This document shows, piece after piece, positions 7,402-15,647 of a stretch of DNA of 23,362 nucleotides; the first letter of the stretch is position 1; each line of letters starts with the position of its first letter. The notes below the pieces were generated by a model that had not been told where the DNA came from, ran no database searches, and saw only the letters and a list, made by a program, of their open reading frames with translations. A program made the position numbers and the translations under genes. Location of the stretch: assembly GCA_964503615.1 (NCBI GenBank), contig CAZDBA010000075.1, positions 1-23,362 of the forward strand, given 5' to 3'. The stretch is from CAZDBA01 sp964503615 (lineage in GTDB: Bacteria > Planctomycetota > Planctomycetia > Pirellulales > Pirellulaceae).

Positions 7402-10400
7402 ATGGACGCCCGAGGTAGATTGCAGCAGCGGTTCTGGATCAGCGTGCTCCTGGTGGTTGCCTTTGTGAACTTCGCCACGCTTACTCGACAGTCCTACAGT
7501 CAAGAGATCAAGGTCCCAGACGGGTTCACAATTACCAAGGTCGCGACCGATGACCTGGCCAGCAACATTTATAGCTTGACGATTGATTCCAATGGAGCGG
7601 TCGTCGTTGCGGGGCCCGGCTATATCCGCCGTTTAATCGACGAAAACGACGATGGTGTTTTTGATCGCGCCCAGCAGATTTCAGATGTGCCAAAGAATGG
7701 CGCGATGGGGTTGTGCTTCGAAGAAGACAGGCTTTACGCCGTTGGCGATCAGGGCGTGTTACGTCTGAGCGATCCGGATGGTGATGGCGTAATGGATGAT
7801 TTGGAAGTTATGCTGGAGGTCAAAACTGGCGGTGAGCATGATGCCCATGCCATTCGAAAGGGCCCTGATGGTCACTGGTACCTATTATGCGGCAACAAAG
7901 TCGACCCGGCTTCGATCGATCCAGGAAAAGAAAAAAAACGGGGGTTGTTTGCCAGCCTATTAGGCCATGGTGTACATGCCGGTTTTCTGCTTCGCATCAG
8001 CCCCGATTTCTCAAAACAGGAATTTCACAGTTGGGGATTTCGCAATCCTTATGACTTTGATTTCAATACGGATGGCGACCCATTCACATTTGACAGCGAT
8101 GGTGAACGGGATATCAGTTTGCCTTGGTACCAACCTTGTCGCGTTTTTCGCTTGCGTCCCGGGAACGATGCAGGTTGGATGTCCGCCAATCACAAGCTTG
8201 CCGATGATCATGAGGGCATGCCTGTGGTGATCAGTAGATTGGGACGCGGTAGCCCGACTGGAGTGGTTTGTTATCGCCATTTTCAATTTCCGGATGAATA
8301 TTTCGATTCGATATTTGTGTTGGATTGGACGTTTGGAAGAATCGTTGTTCACAAACGTGATCCCCAAACTGGTGAGTATTCGCAAGGTGAACTGTTTGCT
8401 GAACCAGATGGCGTCACTGGATTTGCCGTGACGGATGCGGAGGTTGGTGTCGATGGGTCGTTGTACGTTAGTGTTGGCGGGCGGGGGACCGAAGGTTCGG
8501 TTTACCGCATCCAATCTAAACAAGCAGGTGCTAAACCGAATGGATTGTTGGCTCAACCGAATTCAAGTTGGGCGCGGCGATTTCGAAATGACGTAGTCGG
8601 TAACGAAGATGCCACTTGGGAAAAAACGCTTTTGATGTTGAACGAGGGGGCAGAATCGACGACCCAAAAGCTACAACAAATCGACAATACTGAGCAAAGT
8701 TGTGGTGCGATTCCACCGTCTGTTTTTGGTTCACTTAAAAGTGGCACCGATCGGCGTATTGTCAGTCGACTTTTGAGTGGAATATTGCCCGATTCCGTAA
8801 TCAATAGGGAGCAAGAAAAATCGTTGCTTCTGCTAAAGCGTCGGTTATGTGCACTTGAATTTGGGCCGGGAGTTTTGGACCTGATTTTGGAGATAGATGA
8901 AAAAAATCTTGAGGATTTTAATTTTGTAGATTGGGGAGCACCTTTGGAGTCGGCGATTCCACTGCCAATAGCGATGCATGGTGATTCAATAGCGTCGCTT
9001 GCTTACGCTGATGATTCTTTCGGCCTCCTGACTGCGTTTGTTCCAGATGGGAATTCGGAAAAGTGGCCTCTTGTTTTCCAAGGGTACTTTGATACTCGCT
9101 TTGATTCTCGCCTTGATTCAGAAAAAGAACTTGAGCTTATTCTAGCGGAACTGGAGCTTGGTTTAAGTATGTCAAAAGGCAGGTTGTTCCGTAACATGTC
9201 TCAGACGATTGCCATATTCGGGGTGGGCTCTCCTGAGTTACAAAATCAAATCCTTGAAAAAATCACGCCTGATTCGGATCCGGTAGAAGATATTCACTAT
9301 CTATTGGTGCTGACAAGAATGTCTCAGGAGGTTTCGGTGGCGCAAAAGCAAAAGCTGGCCAACTCGCTGCTTGCCGTCCCTGAAAAACTCAAGAGCCGAA
9401 ACCTGAACATCGACCGAAATTGGCCGATCCGGATGCGCGAGTTGGCCAGTACGATGGTGCGGGAATTTAAGTTGGAAAAGGAGTTGATCGAAAACGACGC
9501 TTTGTTGGAGAGCGAAAATTATTATTTGATGGAAATCTTCGAGCCAAAACAACAGAAAGTTATACGCACTCAGTTGGCGGATTTGATCCAACAAGACGAA
9601 TCGTTGGCATCCAATGAGCATCTACAGTTTTTGGCTGAGGATCCGAACAATCGTTATTGTGACGTTTTGCGAAAGTTTCGAGATCGGCCAGATTTTTTGG
9701 ATGCATTGATGCCAAGCTTGGCAATCGCTCCGATTCCTGATGATCGAGATTTTTTCCTGCAAGGCATGAGCAGCGCTAACCGGGAGTCGTGGCGTTTGGC
9801 GGCCTTTGGATTGTGGCATTTGCCTGTTCCCGTTGACCCAGTCGAGTTGTCCCATGATTCACTGACGATTTTGACTGCGGGAGTTCGGTTGGGCAACGAT
9901 CGTTCTGAAGTCCGTATTCGTAAAGTAATCACGAAATTGCTTGCCAGTTGGCATCGCGGTACGGACAACAAAACGATCGACGATTGGAGTTCTCATCTGG
10001 CGAAAAAGTACCCCAAAGAGTTTGCCGAAAGGTTGGGTGGTCTTGGAGACAGGTTGGCGAACCAGAAACGGTTTGCCAAATTAGATTTTTCCGGGGGCGA
10101 TGCGACGCAGGGCAGGGCGGTTTACAAGCAATTGCTCTGTGCCAAATGTCATGACGGCGGAAGACGGCTGGGGCCAAGTCTTTCCGGTTTAGGGAATCGG
10201 TTCTCCGATACAGACATTCTCGCGTCGATATTGGATCCGGATCAGCAAGTTGCCGAGCGGTACCGGGCTCACAAGATTCTGACTGGGGATGGGGATCTAT
10301 TCTTGGGCTCAGTCATCTACGAATCGGTTGACGGAGTCGTTTTTGCAGATCGCAATACAAACACGATCCGAATCGAATCTGACAACATCGGTCAACGGAC

Positions 10401-10500
10401 TTTGTCAAACAGTTCGATGATGCCAAGCGGCTTGCTGGACAATGCGACAGATGAGCAAGTTGTTGATCTGATGGCTTATTTGAAATCACTGAAGAAGTGA
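7402..10500 (+). CDS. Exported beta-propeller protein with C-terminal CxxCH heme domain (PVC membrane-bound dehydrogenase type)
   Basis: From the ATG at 7402 the product has 1032 residues. It opens with a signal peptide (MDARGRLQQRFWISVLLV, cleavage near SYSQE). Next comes a propeller of the glucose/sorbosone-dehydrogenase-like type found in Planctomycetes and Verrucomicrobia, containing GEHDAHAIRKGPDGHWYLLCGN, WGFRNPYDFDFNTDGD and FVLDWTFGRI. Two Asp-rich segments (DENDDGVFD, DPDGDGVMDD) look like calcium-binding loops. A long helical middle follows, then a cytochrome-c-like domain with CAKCH at residues 913-917, GRRLGPSLSGLG, and the distal Met candidates in SSMMPSGLL. The order matches the Pirellula/Verrucomicrobium heme-binding family. 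It probably oxidises a sugar or alcohol in the periplasm, passing electrons to heme; the substrate is unknown. Earlier in-frame starts exist (GTG 7270, ATG 7282, ATG 7357), but 7402 gives the cleanest signal peptide. Confidence 0.88.
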   Translation: MDARGRLQQRFWISVLLVVAFVNFATLTRQSYSQEIKVPDGFTITKVATDDLASNIYSLTIDSNGAVVVAGPGYIRRLIDENDDGVFDRAQQISDVPKNGAMGLCFEEDRLYAVGDQGVLRLSDPDGDGVMDDLEVMLEVKTGGEHDAHAIRKGPDGHWYLLCGNKVDPASIDPGKEKKRGLFASLLGHGVHAGFLLRISPDFSKQEFHSWGFRNPYDFDFNTDGDPFTFDSDGERDISLPWYQPCRVFRLRPGNDAGWMSANHKLADDHEGMPVVISRLGRGSPTGVVCYRHFQFPDEYFDSIFVLDWTFGRIVVHKRDPQTGEYSQGELFAEPDGVTGFAVTDAEVGVDGSLYVSVGGRGTEGSVYRIQSKQAGAKPNGLLAQPNSSWARRFRNDVVGNEDATWEKTLLMLNEGAESTTQKLQQIDNTEQSCGAIPPSVFGSLKSGTDRRIVSRLLSGILPDSVINREQEKSLLLLKRRLCALEFGPGVLDLILEIDEKNLEDFNFVDWGAPLESAIPLPIAMHGDSIASLAYADDSFGLLTAFVPDGNSEKWPLVFQGYFDTRFDSRLDSEKELELILAELELGLSMSKGRLFRNMSQTIAIFGVGSPELQNQILEKITPDSDPVEDIHYLLVLTRMSQEVSVAQKQKLANSLLAVPEKLKSRNLNIDRNWPIRMRELASTMVREFKLEKELIENDALLESENYYLMEIFEPKQQKVIRTQLADLIQQDESLASNEHLQFLAEDPNNRYCDVLRKFRDRPDFLDALMPSLAIAPIPDDRDFFLQGMSSANRESWRLAAFGLWHLPVPVDPVELSHDSLTILTAGVRLGNDRSEVRIRKVITKLLASWHRGTDNKTIDDWSSHLAKKYPKEFAERLGGLGDRLANQKRFAKLDFSGGDATQGRAVYKQLLCAKCHDGGRRLGPSLSGLGNRFSDTDILASILDPDQQVAERYRAHKILTGDGDLFLGSVIYESVDGVVFADRNTNTIRIESDNIGQRTLSNSSMMPSGLLDNATDEQVVDLMAYLKSLKK

Positions 10501-10521
10501 TTGGACAGAAGCGAGTTGTAG

Positions 10522-10538
10522 GTCAGGCTGTGCCTGAC
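10522..10538. repeat. Perfect 7-bp hairpin, GTCAGGC-TGT-GCCTGAC
   Basis: The two arms GTCAGGC (10522-10528) and GCCTGAC (10532-10538) are exact inverse complements around a TGT loop, 22 bases after the stop of the propeller/heme gene. There is no T-run, so it does not look like a standard terminator. I regard it as a likely copy of a short dispersed palindromic element of planctomycete genomes, which needs a genome-wide search. Confidence 0.5.
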
Positions 10539-10575
10539 GAAATCGGAGGTGCTACTTTGGCCTGGTAGGTTTTTG

Positions 10576-10632
10576 GAACCACAGATGGACGCAGATGAAC
10601 ACGGATGTGAGGGGTGTTTTTATCTGTGGTTC
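10576..10632. repeat. 11-bp inverted repeat framing an ACCACAGATGGACGC-type element
   Basis: GAACCACAGAT (10576-10586) and ATCTGTGGTTC (10622-10632) are perfect inverse complements separated by 35 bases that contain further GCAGATGAACACGGAT wording. The wording is like the 'accacagatgaacacagat' intergenic repeats common in several bacterial phyla, including Planctomycetes (from memory). It lies between two convergent genes and could also act as a transcription end, since TTTTTAT precedes the right arm. Confidence 0.6.
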
Positions 10633-10640
10633 TCTGGCTG

Positions 10641-10937
10641 TCACTTGAAATTAACTTGGTTGGGCTTTGTTGAAATCGAATTTGGCCAGATTGAATGGGG
10701 CGATTTCGAGGATTGATAGGACTTGCTGGGAAACACGAGTACGTAGACTCCCAACATGACGATCAAGAATCCGGCGAAACCGACAAGGGTTCGTGTTTTT
10801 GGCCGACCGAGTTTAGCTTCAATTCGCTTGACCAACCAAAATTCGAAACAGGCTGGACGGCTGATGTAGGCTGCGTGCATCACAAACAAGCCCAATAGAA
10901 ACGCGACGATGGCGATAAATAAGTCTCTTTCGAACAT
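10641..10937 (-). CDS. Small membrane protein, two predicted helices
   Basis: The 98-residue product begins MFERDLFIAIVAFLLGLFVM and has two hydrophobic helices (about residues 6-25 and 50-70). Between them is a basic linker with SRPACFEFWLVKRIEAKLGRPKTR. The plan of a short two-helix protein with a basic, Gly-Arg-containing loop (K-x-x-GRxxxR) recalls small membrane proteins of the Imm17 type, but the similarity is weak and no toxin gene is adjacent. The last 25 residues are polar and run toward the repeat-rich gap, and may be poorly conserved. ATG at 10937 has AGAG about nine bases upstream. It faces away from the LRR gene and converges on the propeller/heme gene. The function is unknown. 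Confidence 0.65.
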   Translation of the reverse strand: MFERDLFIAIVAFLLGLFVMHAAYISRPACFEFWLVKRIEAKLGRPKTRTLVGFAGFLIVMLGVYVLVFPSKSYQSSKSPHSIWPNSISTKPNQVNFK

Positions 10938-11024
10938 GATTCAATCTCTGTCGTGTGTTCTACGAAAGCCTTCGATTGGCTCTCTGGTTTCGTCGTGCAT
11001 TGATATCAACCCAAAAGTTATGAT

Positions 11025-12803
11025 TTGACCGAACACCAGTGCCAACATTCATTCCTACAAGTTATTATAGCTGGAGTCGAATCGAACCGGAAATACAGCT
11101 TGTTCAATAAACATTTCTACCGCTTTCAGCCTCTTGAGGCTGGTAATTTACTGCCGTTGATTTTCAGAATCGGTTTGTTTTTGCTGCTAGTACTGGTATC
11201 CAGTAACTGTTTTGCTCAACAGAGCGGAACGATACCGACTTCGGTCAACGAAGCGGTTGCCTGGTTAAGAGCCGGAAACAATAGCGTAAAATTTAACGAC
11301 GAAAACCAAGTCGTAGAAGTCGAAATTGAATACGTTCCAATGCACTTTGTTATCGGAGACCTTCAAGTCTTTGAGCATTTAGAGACGATCAAGATCGATT
11401 TCGTTGACGACTTTGTTGACAGTCATATGTCTGGCATTTCCCGCTTAAAGAACGTTAAGAACTTTAGCATCATTGGTTGTGACCAAGTTTCTTCTGCAGC
11501 GCTTTCGGTCATGCATTACTTGCCGGCGTTGGAATCGTTAACGATCAAAGAGTGCATCCAAATCAAGTCGCTGGAGAGCCTTGCAACGTGTATAAACTTG
11601 AAGGAACTTCATCTGACGCAGAATTCCGATTTCAATTTTGGTGAATTTGCGCATTTGGAGTCTTTACCTGCCTTAGAGTTTGTAAATTTGAGTGGTTGTG
11701 ACCAACTGACAGATGGTGAATTAAGTAGGCTGGCCCGACTAAAAAGTTTAAAAAAATTCTCGTTAAGCTTGAGCCCGCAAATCTCGGATGCTGGATTGGA
11801 TGCAATCCTTCAGGCCGGACAGCTTGAGGAGCTTTCCATTGAGGCCTGTGATTCGATTCGGGGTGGGTTTGCTACCAAGTTGTCTAAATGCCCGATTAAA
11901 AAATTGAATTTGACGGGCATGGCGCTGACAGACGAGGCGATCACGCAGATTGCAAAACTCACGCAGTTAACTTCACTGACATTAATAGATTCAGGGACGG
12001 GCCATTCGTTACTGGCTGGCTGTTTCAATGACATGCGCGATCTGGAGAAACTCAACTTGCGACGTGTTCGTGTCTCGGTTGAAGCGTTGGGGCAAATTAG
12101 CAGCAAAAAAATCGAAGAGCTGGATCTTTCGGAGTGCACAACACTGAACACTGAATTTCTAGTCGAGCTACCTTCGTTTGCAACTCTTAAATTGCTTTCG
12201 TGTTCCGGCGTCAAGAACGTAGACTTGGATACCCTTTCTTTGCTCACTGAGAAATTTCCTAACCTTGAGACGCTCGATTTGAGTGGTGCACGTTTGAAGA
12301 CACCAACTTTGACCGCGTTAGAGAATTTTCGTTCGCTGAAAAAACTACGATTAGCTAATTGTCGGTTTTTAGACGATCAAGCCATGCTTGCGATTGCGAA
12401 ATTGAAATCGCTTGAGACATTGGACATCAGTGGTATTTGGCGATTGACTGATGGGTGCTTTGAACATTTAAGCACGTTACCGAATCTCCAAGGTCTAAGA
12501 GTGGGTGAGAATAAAAAAATCACAGGCACTGGGTTGGTGCATTTTGAAGATTCCGAGAGTTTGGATGATTTGATGTTTGACTATATGCCTGGCCTCACGC
12601 CAAATGGAATGTCCTACCTGAAAAATATATCCAGTCTCGATTCACTGGCGATTACAAACTGTCCATTGAGCGACGAACATGTTTCGGAATTGCACGGCCT
12701 GAGGGTTGGCAATATCAGCCTGTTGGGTTCGGTCGAAGAGATCGATTGGCAGTTGCTGGAAAGTGTGATGCGTTCGATGCCCAACACGAATTCTCAACAT
12801 TAG
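11025..12803 (+). CDS. Exported leucine-rich-repeat protein (cysteine-containing/AMN1-like LRR)
   Basis: The protein is built of LRR units of the 24-28-residue cysteine-containing type, for example LESLTIKECIQIKSLESLAT, LEFVNLSGCDQLTDGELSRL and LETLDISGIWRLTDGCFEHL. They run from about residue 110 to near the C-terminus. LRR arrays bind proteins or glycans; planctomycetes encode many secreted ones, mostly without known partners. A hydrophobic segment IFRIGLFLLLVLVSSNCFAQQ at about 46-66 looks like a signal peptide cleaved after CFA. The longest frame starts at TTG 11025, but its first 44 residues cross an intergenic-type palindrome (11127-11142) and resemble no protein. TTG at 11157, directly before the signal peptide, is more likely the true start. 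No ATG is available in this region, so the start is uncertain while the body is secure. Confidence 0.8.
   Translation: MTEHQCQHSFLQVIIAGVESNRKYSLFNKHFYRFQPLEAGNLLPLIFRIGLFLLLVLVSSNCFAQQSGTIPTSVNEAVAWLRAGNNSVKFNDENQVVEVEIEYVPMHFVIGDLQVFEHLETIKIDFVDDFVDSHMSGISRLKNVKNFSIIGCDQVSSAALSVMHYLPALESLTIKECIQIKSLESLATCINLKELHLTQNSDFNFGEFAHLESLPALEFVNLSGCDQLTDGELSRLARLKSLKKFSLSLSPQISDAGLDAILQAGQLEELSIEACDSIRGGFATKLSKCPIKKLNLTGMALTDEAITQIAKLTQLTSLTLIDSGTGHSLLAGCFNDMRDLEKLNLRRVRVSVEALGQISSKKIEELDLSECTTLNTEFLVELPSFATLKLLSCSGVKNVDLDTLSLLTEKFPNLETLDLSGARLKTPTLTALENFRSLKKLRLANCRFLDDQAMLAIAKLKSLETLDISGIWRLTDGCFEHLSTLPNLQGLRVGENKKITGTGLVHFEDSESLDDLMFDYMPGLTPNGMSYLKNISSLDSLAITNCPLSDEHVSELHGLRVGNISLLGSVEEIDWQLLESVMRSMPNTNSQH
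11127..11142. repeat. 16-bp perfect palindrome CAGCCTC-TT-GAGGCTG
   Basis: CAGCCTC (11127-11133) and GAGGCTG (11136-11142) are exact inverse complements with two bases between. The element sits just before the likely true start of the LRR gene. A related form, CAGCCC-CTTT-GGGCTG, occurs at 15695-15710. Both look like members of a short intergenic palindrome family. Confidence 0.5.
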
Positions 12804-12816
12804 ATCTACACGCTGA

Positions 12817-12853
12817 TTTTCTTTGCATCTTGGCTAGTTTTCTTTGCATCTTG
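12817..12853. repeat. Tandem 16-bp direct repeat, 21-bp period
   Basis: The sixteen bases TTTTCTTTGCATCTTG occur exactly at 12817-12832 and again at 12838-12853, separated by GCTAG. They lie in the 76-bp gap between the convergent LRR and ffh genes. There is no clear hairpin. It is probably a local duplication in the 3' region. Confidence 0.6.
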
Positions 12854-12879
12854 ATTTGGGAAAGATCATTCAGTCCAGA

Positions 12880-14400
12880 TCAGTTACAAGTACACTTGTC
12901 CATCAACTTGCGGCAGCGGTTGCACTTTTTCTTTTTCTCTTTGAGACGTTTCTCTCTTTCCTTGCGAGCCTTTTTGGCATTCGCGCGATCTTTTGCGGTC
13001 GCTTTTTTGCCGGTTGATTTCTTTGTTTTTGGGCCCCGTCTGGCGGGGTCCATCATTTGGCTTTTCATCTCTTCGACCATCGCCATTCGGTCGCTCATGT
13101 TTCCGCCCGCCATCCCGGTCAGCATCGGCTTCATCATGTTGTACTGCTTGATCAACTCGTTGACCTGTTTGGGCTGGACGCCGGATCCGGTTGCGATTCG
13201 TTGTCGTCGGCGAGGTTCGATGATCGAGGGGTCGGTTCGCTCGGCGGGGGTCATTGAATCGATGATCCCACACATTTGCTTGATGCCTTTGGCAGCTTCG
13301 GGGCTGTTCATTTGCGCCGCCATTTCGCCCATGTTCGGCATGCCTGGTAACAAACCCAACATCTTGGTCATTAATCCGGGCTTGGACATTTTGATCATCT
13401 GGTTGCGGAAATCTTCCAGAGTGAATTTGCCCTTCTCCAGATTTTCCTGAAGCGCCCTTTGCTCCTCCTCATCAAATTGGCTTTGAGCATACTCGGCCAT
13501 GGTGGCCAGATCTCCGCCACCAAGAATTCTGCTGGCCATCCCTTCCGGGCGAAACGTTTCCAGATCTTCGAGGTGTTCACCGGTACCGATAAACTTAACG
13601 GGAACACCTGTTACATGTCGGACCGAAAGCAAAGCACCACCACGCGCGTCGCCGTCCAGTTTGGTCATGATCACGCCGTTCAGTTCAAGTGCTTCGTGAA
13701 AAGCACCCGCACTGTTGACGGCGTCCTGTCCCGTCATTCCGTCCACAACCAGGAAAACTTGATCGGGCTGGACCTGAGTGTCGATCTTTTGGAGCTCTTG
13801 CATCAACTCTTCGTCGATGGCTAATCGGCCCGCGGTGTCTAGGATAACGACTTTGCAGCCTTCTTCTTTGGCTTTCTTCACGGCGTTGCGACAAACGCTA
13901 ACGGGATCTTTGTTGTCCCGTTCGCTGTAGACTGGCACGCCCAGTTGTTCGCCCAGAACGTGCAATTGATCGATCGCAGCAGGGCGTTGAAGGTCGGCTG
14001 CGACCAGCAAAGGTTTTACGTTGACGCGCATCAATAGCTTCGCAAGCTTTCCACAGGTCGTGGTTTTTCCACTCCCCTGTAGGCCGCACATCATGTAGAC
14101 GTTGACATCTTTCTCAAGGTACATCGCTTCTTCGGATGTGCCGAGGACATTGATCAACTCGGTGTGAACGATGTGAACCAACTGTTCGGACGGCTTGAGA
14201 GATAGCAGGACTTTCTCGCCGAGCGCTTGCTCAGTCACGCGGCCCATAAAGTCTTTGACCACGCTGTAGCTGACGTCCGCCTCCAGCAAAGATTGCTCGA
14301 CAAGCTTTAGCCCGTCTCGCATATTGCCCTCGGTTAGCTTTCCTTTGCCCGAGATCGACTTGAATGCGCCCTGAAGTCCTTTTTGCAGTGAGTCAAACAT
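12880..14400 (-). CDS. ffh: Signal recognition particle GTPase Ffh (SRP54) with Lys/Cys-rich C-terminal tail
   Basis: Ffh binds signal sequences emerging from ribosomes and, with 4.5S RNA and FtsY, delivers them to the translocon. The 506-residue protein has a helical N domain (1 to about 95), then a G domain with GLQGSGKT at 106-113, DTAGR at 188-192 and TKLDG at 246-250. The Met-rich M domain follows, with RRRQRIATGSG at 397-407, the SRP-RNA-binding motif. Unusually, after about residue 453 there is a Lys-rich stretch ending in KKKKCNRCRKLMDKCTCN, with Cys at 493, 496, 503 and 505 (C-x2-C-x6-C-x-C), which looks like a metal-binding site. ATG at 14400 gives the family's normal MFDSLQKGLQ start; the frame runs further upstream but those residues are not conserved. 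The gene converges with the LRR gene. Confidence 0.97.
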   Translation of the reverse strand: MFDSLQKGLQGAFKSISGKGKLTEGNMRDGLKLVEQSLLEADVSYSVVKDFMGRVTEQALGEKVLLSLKPSEQLVHIVHTELINVLGTSEEAMYLEKDVNVYMMCGLQGSGKTTTCGKLAKLLMRVNVKPLLVAADLQRPAAIDQLHVLGEQLGVPVYSERDNKDPVSVCRNAVKKAKEEGCKVVILDTAGRLAIDEELMQELQKIDTQVQPDQVFLVVDGMTGQDAVNSAGAFHEALELNGVIMTKLDGDARGGALLSVRHVTGVPVKFIGTGEHLEDLETFRPEGMASRILGGGDLATMAEYAQSQFDEEEQRALQENLEKGKFTLEDFRNQMIKMSKPGLMTKMLGLLPGMPNMGEMAAQMNSPEAAKGIKQMCGIIDSMTPAERTDPSIIEPRRRQRIATGSGVQPKQVNELIKQYNMMKPMLTGMAGGNMSDRMAMVEEMKSQMMDPARRGPKTKKSTGKKATAKDRANAKKARKEREKRLKEKKKKCNRCRKLMDKCTCN

Positions 14401-14577
14401 TAATAGTTGCCGTGTTTTGCTGTTCTTATTAAGGGGATTTTGATCAATGATCATATCCCAACCGACCAAAATTTTAAATGGATCAAAAACAGGTAGTTCG
14501 GTTTTTGCCTGCGTTTTCGTGCGATAGGCTGGGTGAGATTTTCCAGCGCGACAAGCAGTAATCGAATTTCACGTTTT

Positions 14578-15564
14578 TCAGTGAATGAAGGCCTGAAACA
14601 TCTCGCTGGCTCGATTGGGTTCCTCGATCACCGCCATGCTGAAGGATTCGTGAAGTTCGGCAGGCATCTTGGCGATGTACATCAGGGCTTCGGAAATCGG
14701 GTATCCACGTGGTAACACCCCCAACAAACGGCGGTAGAGCGTCAGGCCCGATTGCATCATCCAGACTTCGAATTCGATATTGTCCGCTTGGAGCATCACC
14801 ATCGCGTAGGTTTCTTCATCCAGCTCGTTCAAGCCGTGCAGTGCGATCAGTTCGACTGTACCCTTAGTAAGCTCATGCAGTAGCAAGCTCCAGAATTTGG
14901 ACTTCCCGACTACACGTAGTGAACCGTCAACCGTTTGTTCAACACCTCCCCAGCCGACCATGAATTTTCGCAGCCGCTGACCCATTTCGGTTCGCGGAAC
15001 GCGGATGTTTCCAAACTCGGGCGATTCAGTCAACGTTGCGCGTAGGTCGCTTTCTTCAATCGACCAGATTGCCGAGGTGGCTTTGACTGCCAATTGTTCG
15101 AGTGCAAATATGTTCTTGGACTCGAAGTCGATGCACCGCATCAAAAGACTTGCTGACTGAAAGGAAAGCGCGCCAGGTTGCCACCAAACGCCTTTCTCTT
15201 GACACCGCTTAATCGACGCTCGCTTCGCTTCTACTGCTAAATCTCTGCCGTGTTTTACCAATAGTGAGTGATGACAAAAATCAGTTTCGCCAGATCCAAC
15301 CTTTTTCCAGAATTGGCTTGGCAGTCCAGTTAAGAACGCAATCTCGCTATTCCACTGTGACATCAAAACCGCAACCGAGAAGCGATCATAAAATTCAGAG
15401 TTGCTCAGTTTCTGGTTACATTGCGGTTCGAGTTCGTCCAACTCGTCTTTGATCAAATGATGGGCCGTTAAGCACGCTTGCCAGGCAGCTCCCTGGATAA
15501 GCATGTTCATCGTCATTCGCTTTTTGATCTCACCATGAAGCTGCGGACTCCAATCTACTGACAT
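14578..15564 (-). CDS. Uncharacterised 328-residue protein
   Basis: I do not recognise this protein. It starts at ATG 15564 with AGGA eight bases upstream, a good ribosome site, and has no signal peptide or clear membrane helix, so it is probably cytoplasmic. It is rich in predicted helices and in Trp, His and Leu (for example GAAWQACLTAHHLIKDELD near residue 25, and WSLLLHELTKGTVELIALHG near 225). There is a PRGYPISEALMYIAKMPAEL segment near residue 284. A DFCHHSLLVKHGRD segment near residue 96 has several His but does not match a metal-site motif I know. It lies 177 bp upstream of ffh on the same strand. Codon use resembles that of the neighbours, so there is no sign of recent transfer. Coding is likely because the frame is long, well initiated and free of repeats. 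Confidence 0.75.
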   Translation of the reverse strand: MSVDWSPQLHGEIKKRMTMNMLIQGAAWQACLTAHHLIKDELDELEPQCNQKLSNSEFYDRFSVAVLMSQWNSEIAFLTGLPSQFWKKVGSGETDFCHHSLLVKHGRDLAVEAKRASIKRCQEKGVWWQPGALSFQSASLLMRCIDFESKNIFALEQLAVKATSAIWSIEESDLRATLTESPEFGNIRVPRTEMGQRLRKFMVGWGGVEQTVDGSLRVVGKSKFWSLLLHELTKGTVELIALHGLNELDEETYAMVMLQADNIEFEVWMMQSGLTLYRRLLGVLPRGYPISEALMYIAKMPAELHESFSMAVIEEPNRASEMFQAFIH

Positions 15565-15647
15565 GTTATTGGTCCTGGCTCAGCGTCGGTGCGGTGCCTA
15601 AGTGGAAAGCACAAGATTCGGAGATGCAATATTCGGCGTGCCATCCC

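Noticed and set aside
12746..13450. Long plus-strand open frame of 234 codons
   Set aside because: It lies over the 3' half of ffh on the opposite strand. Its Phe/Leu/Ser-rich wording mirrors the Lys/Glu-rich Ffh tail and it has no motif.
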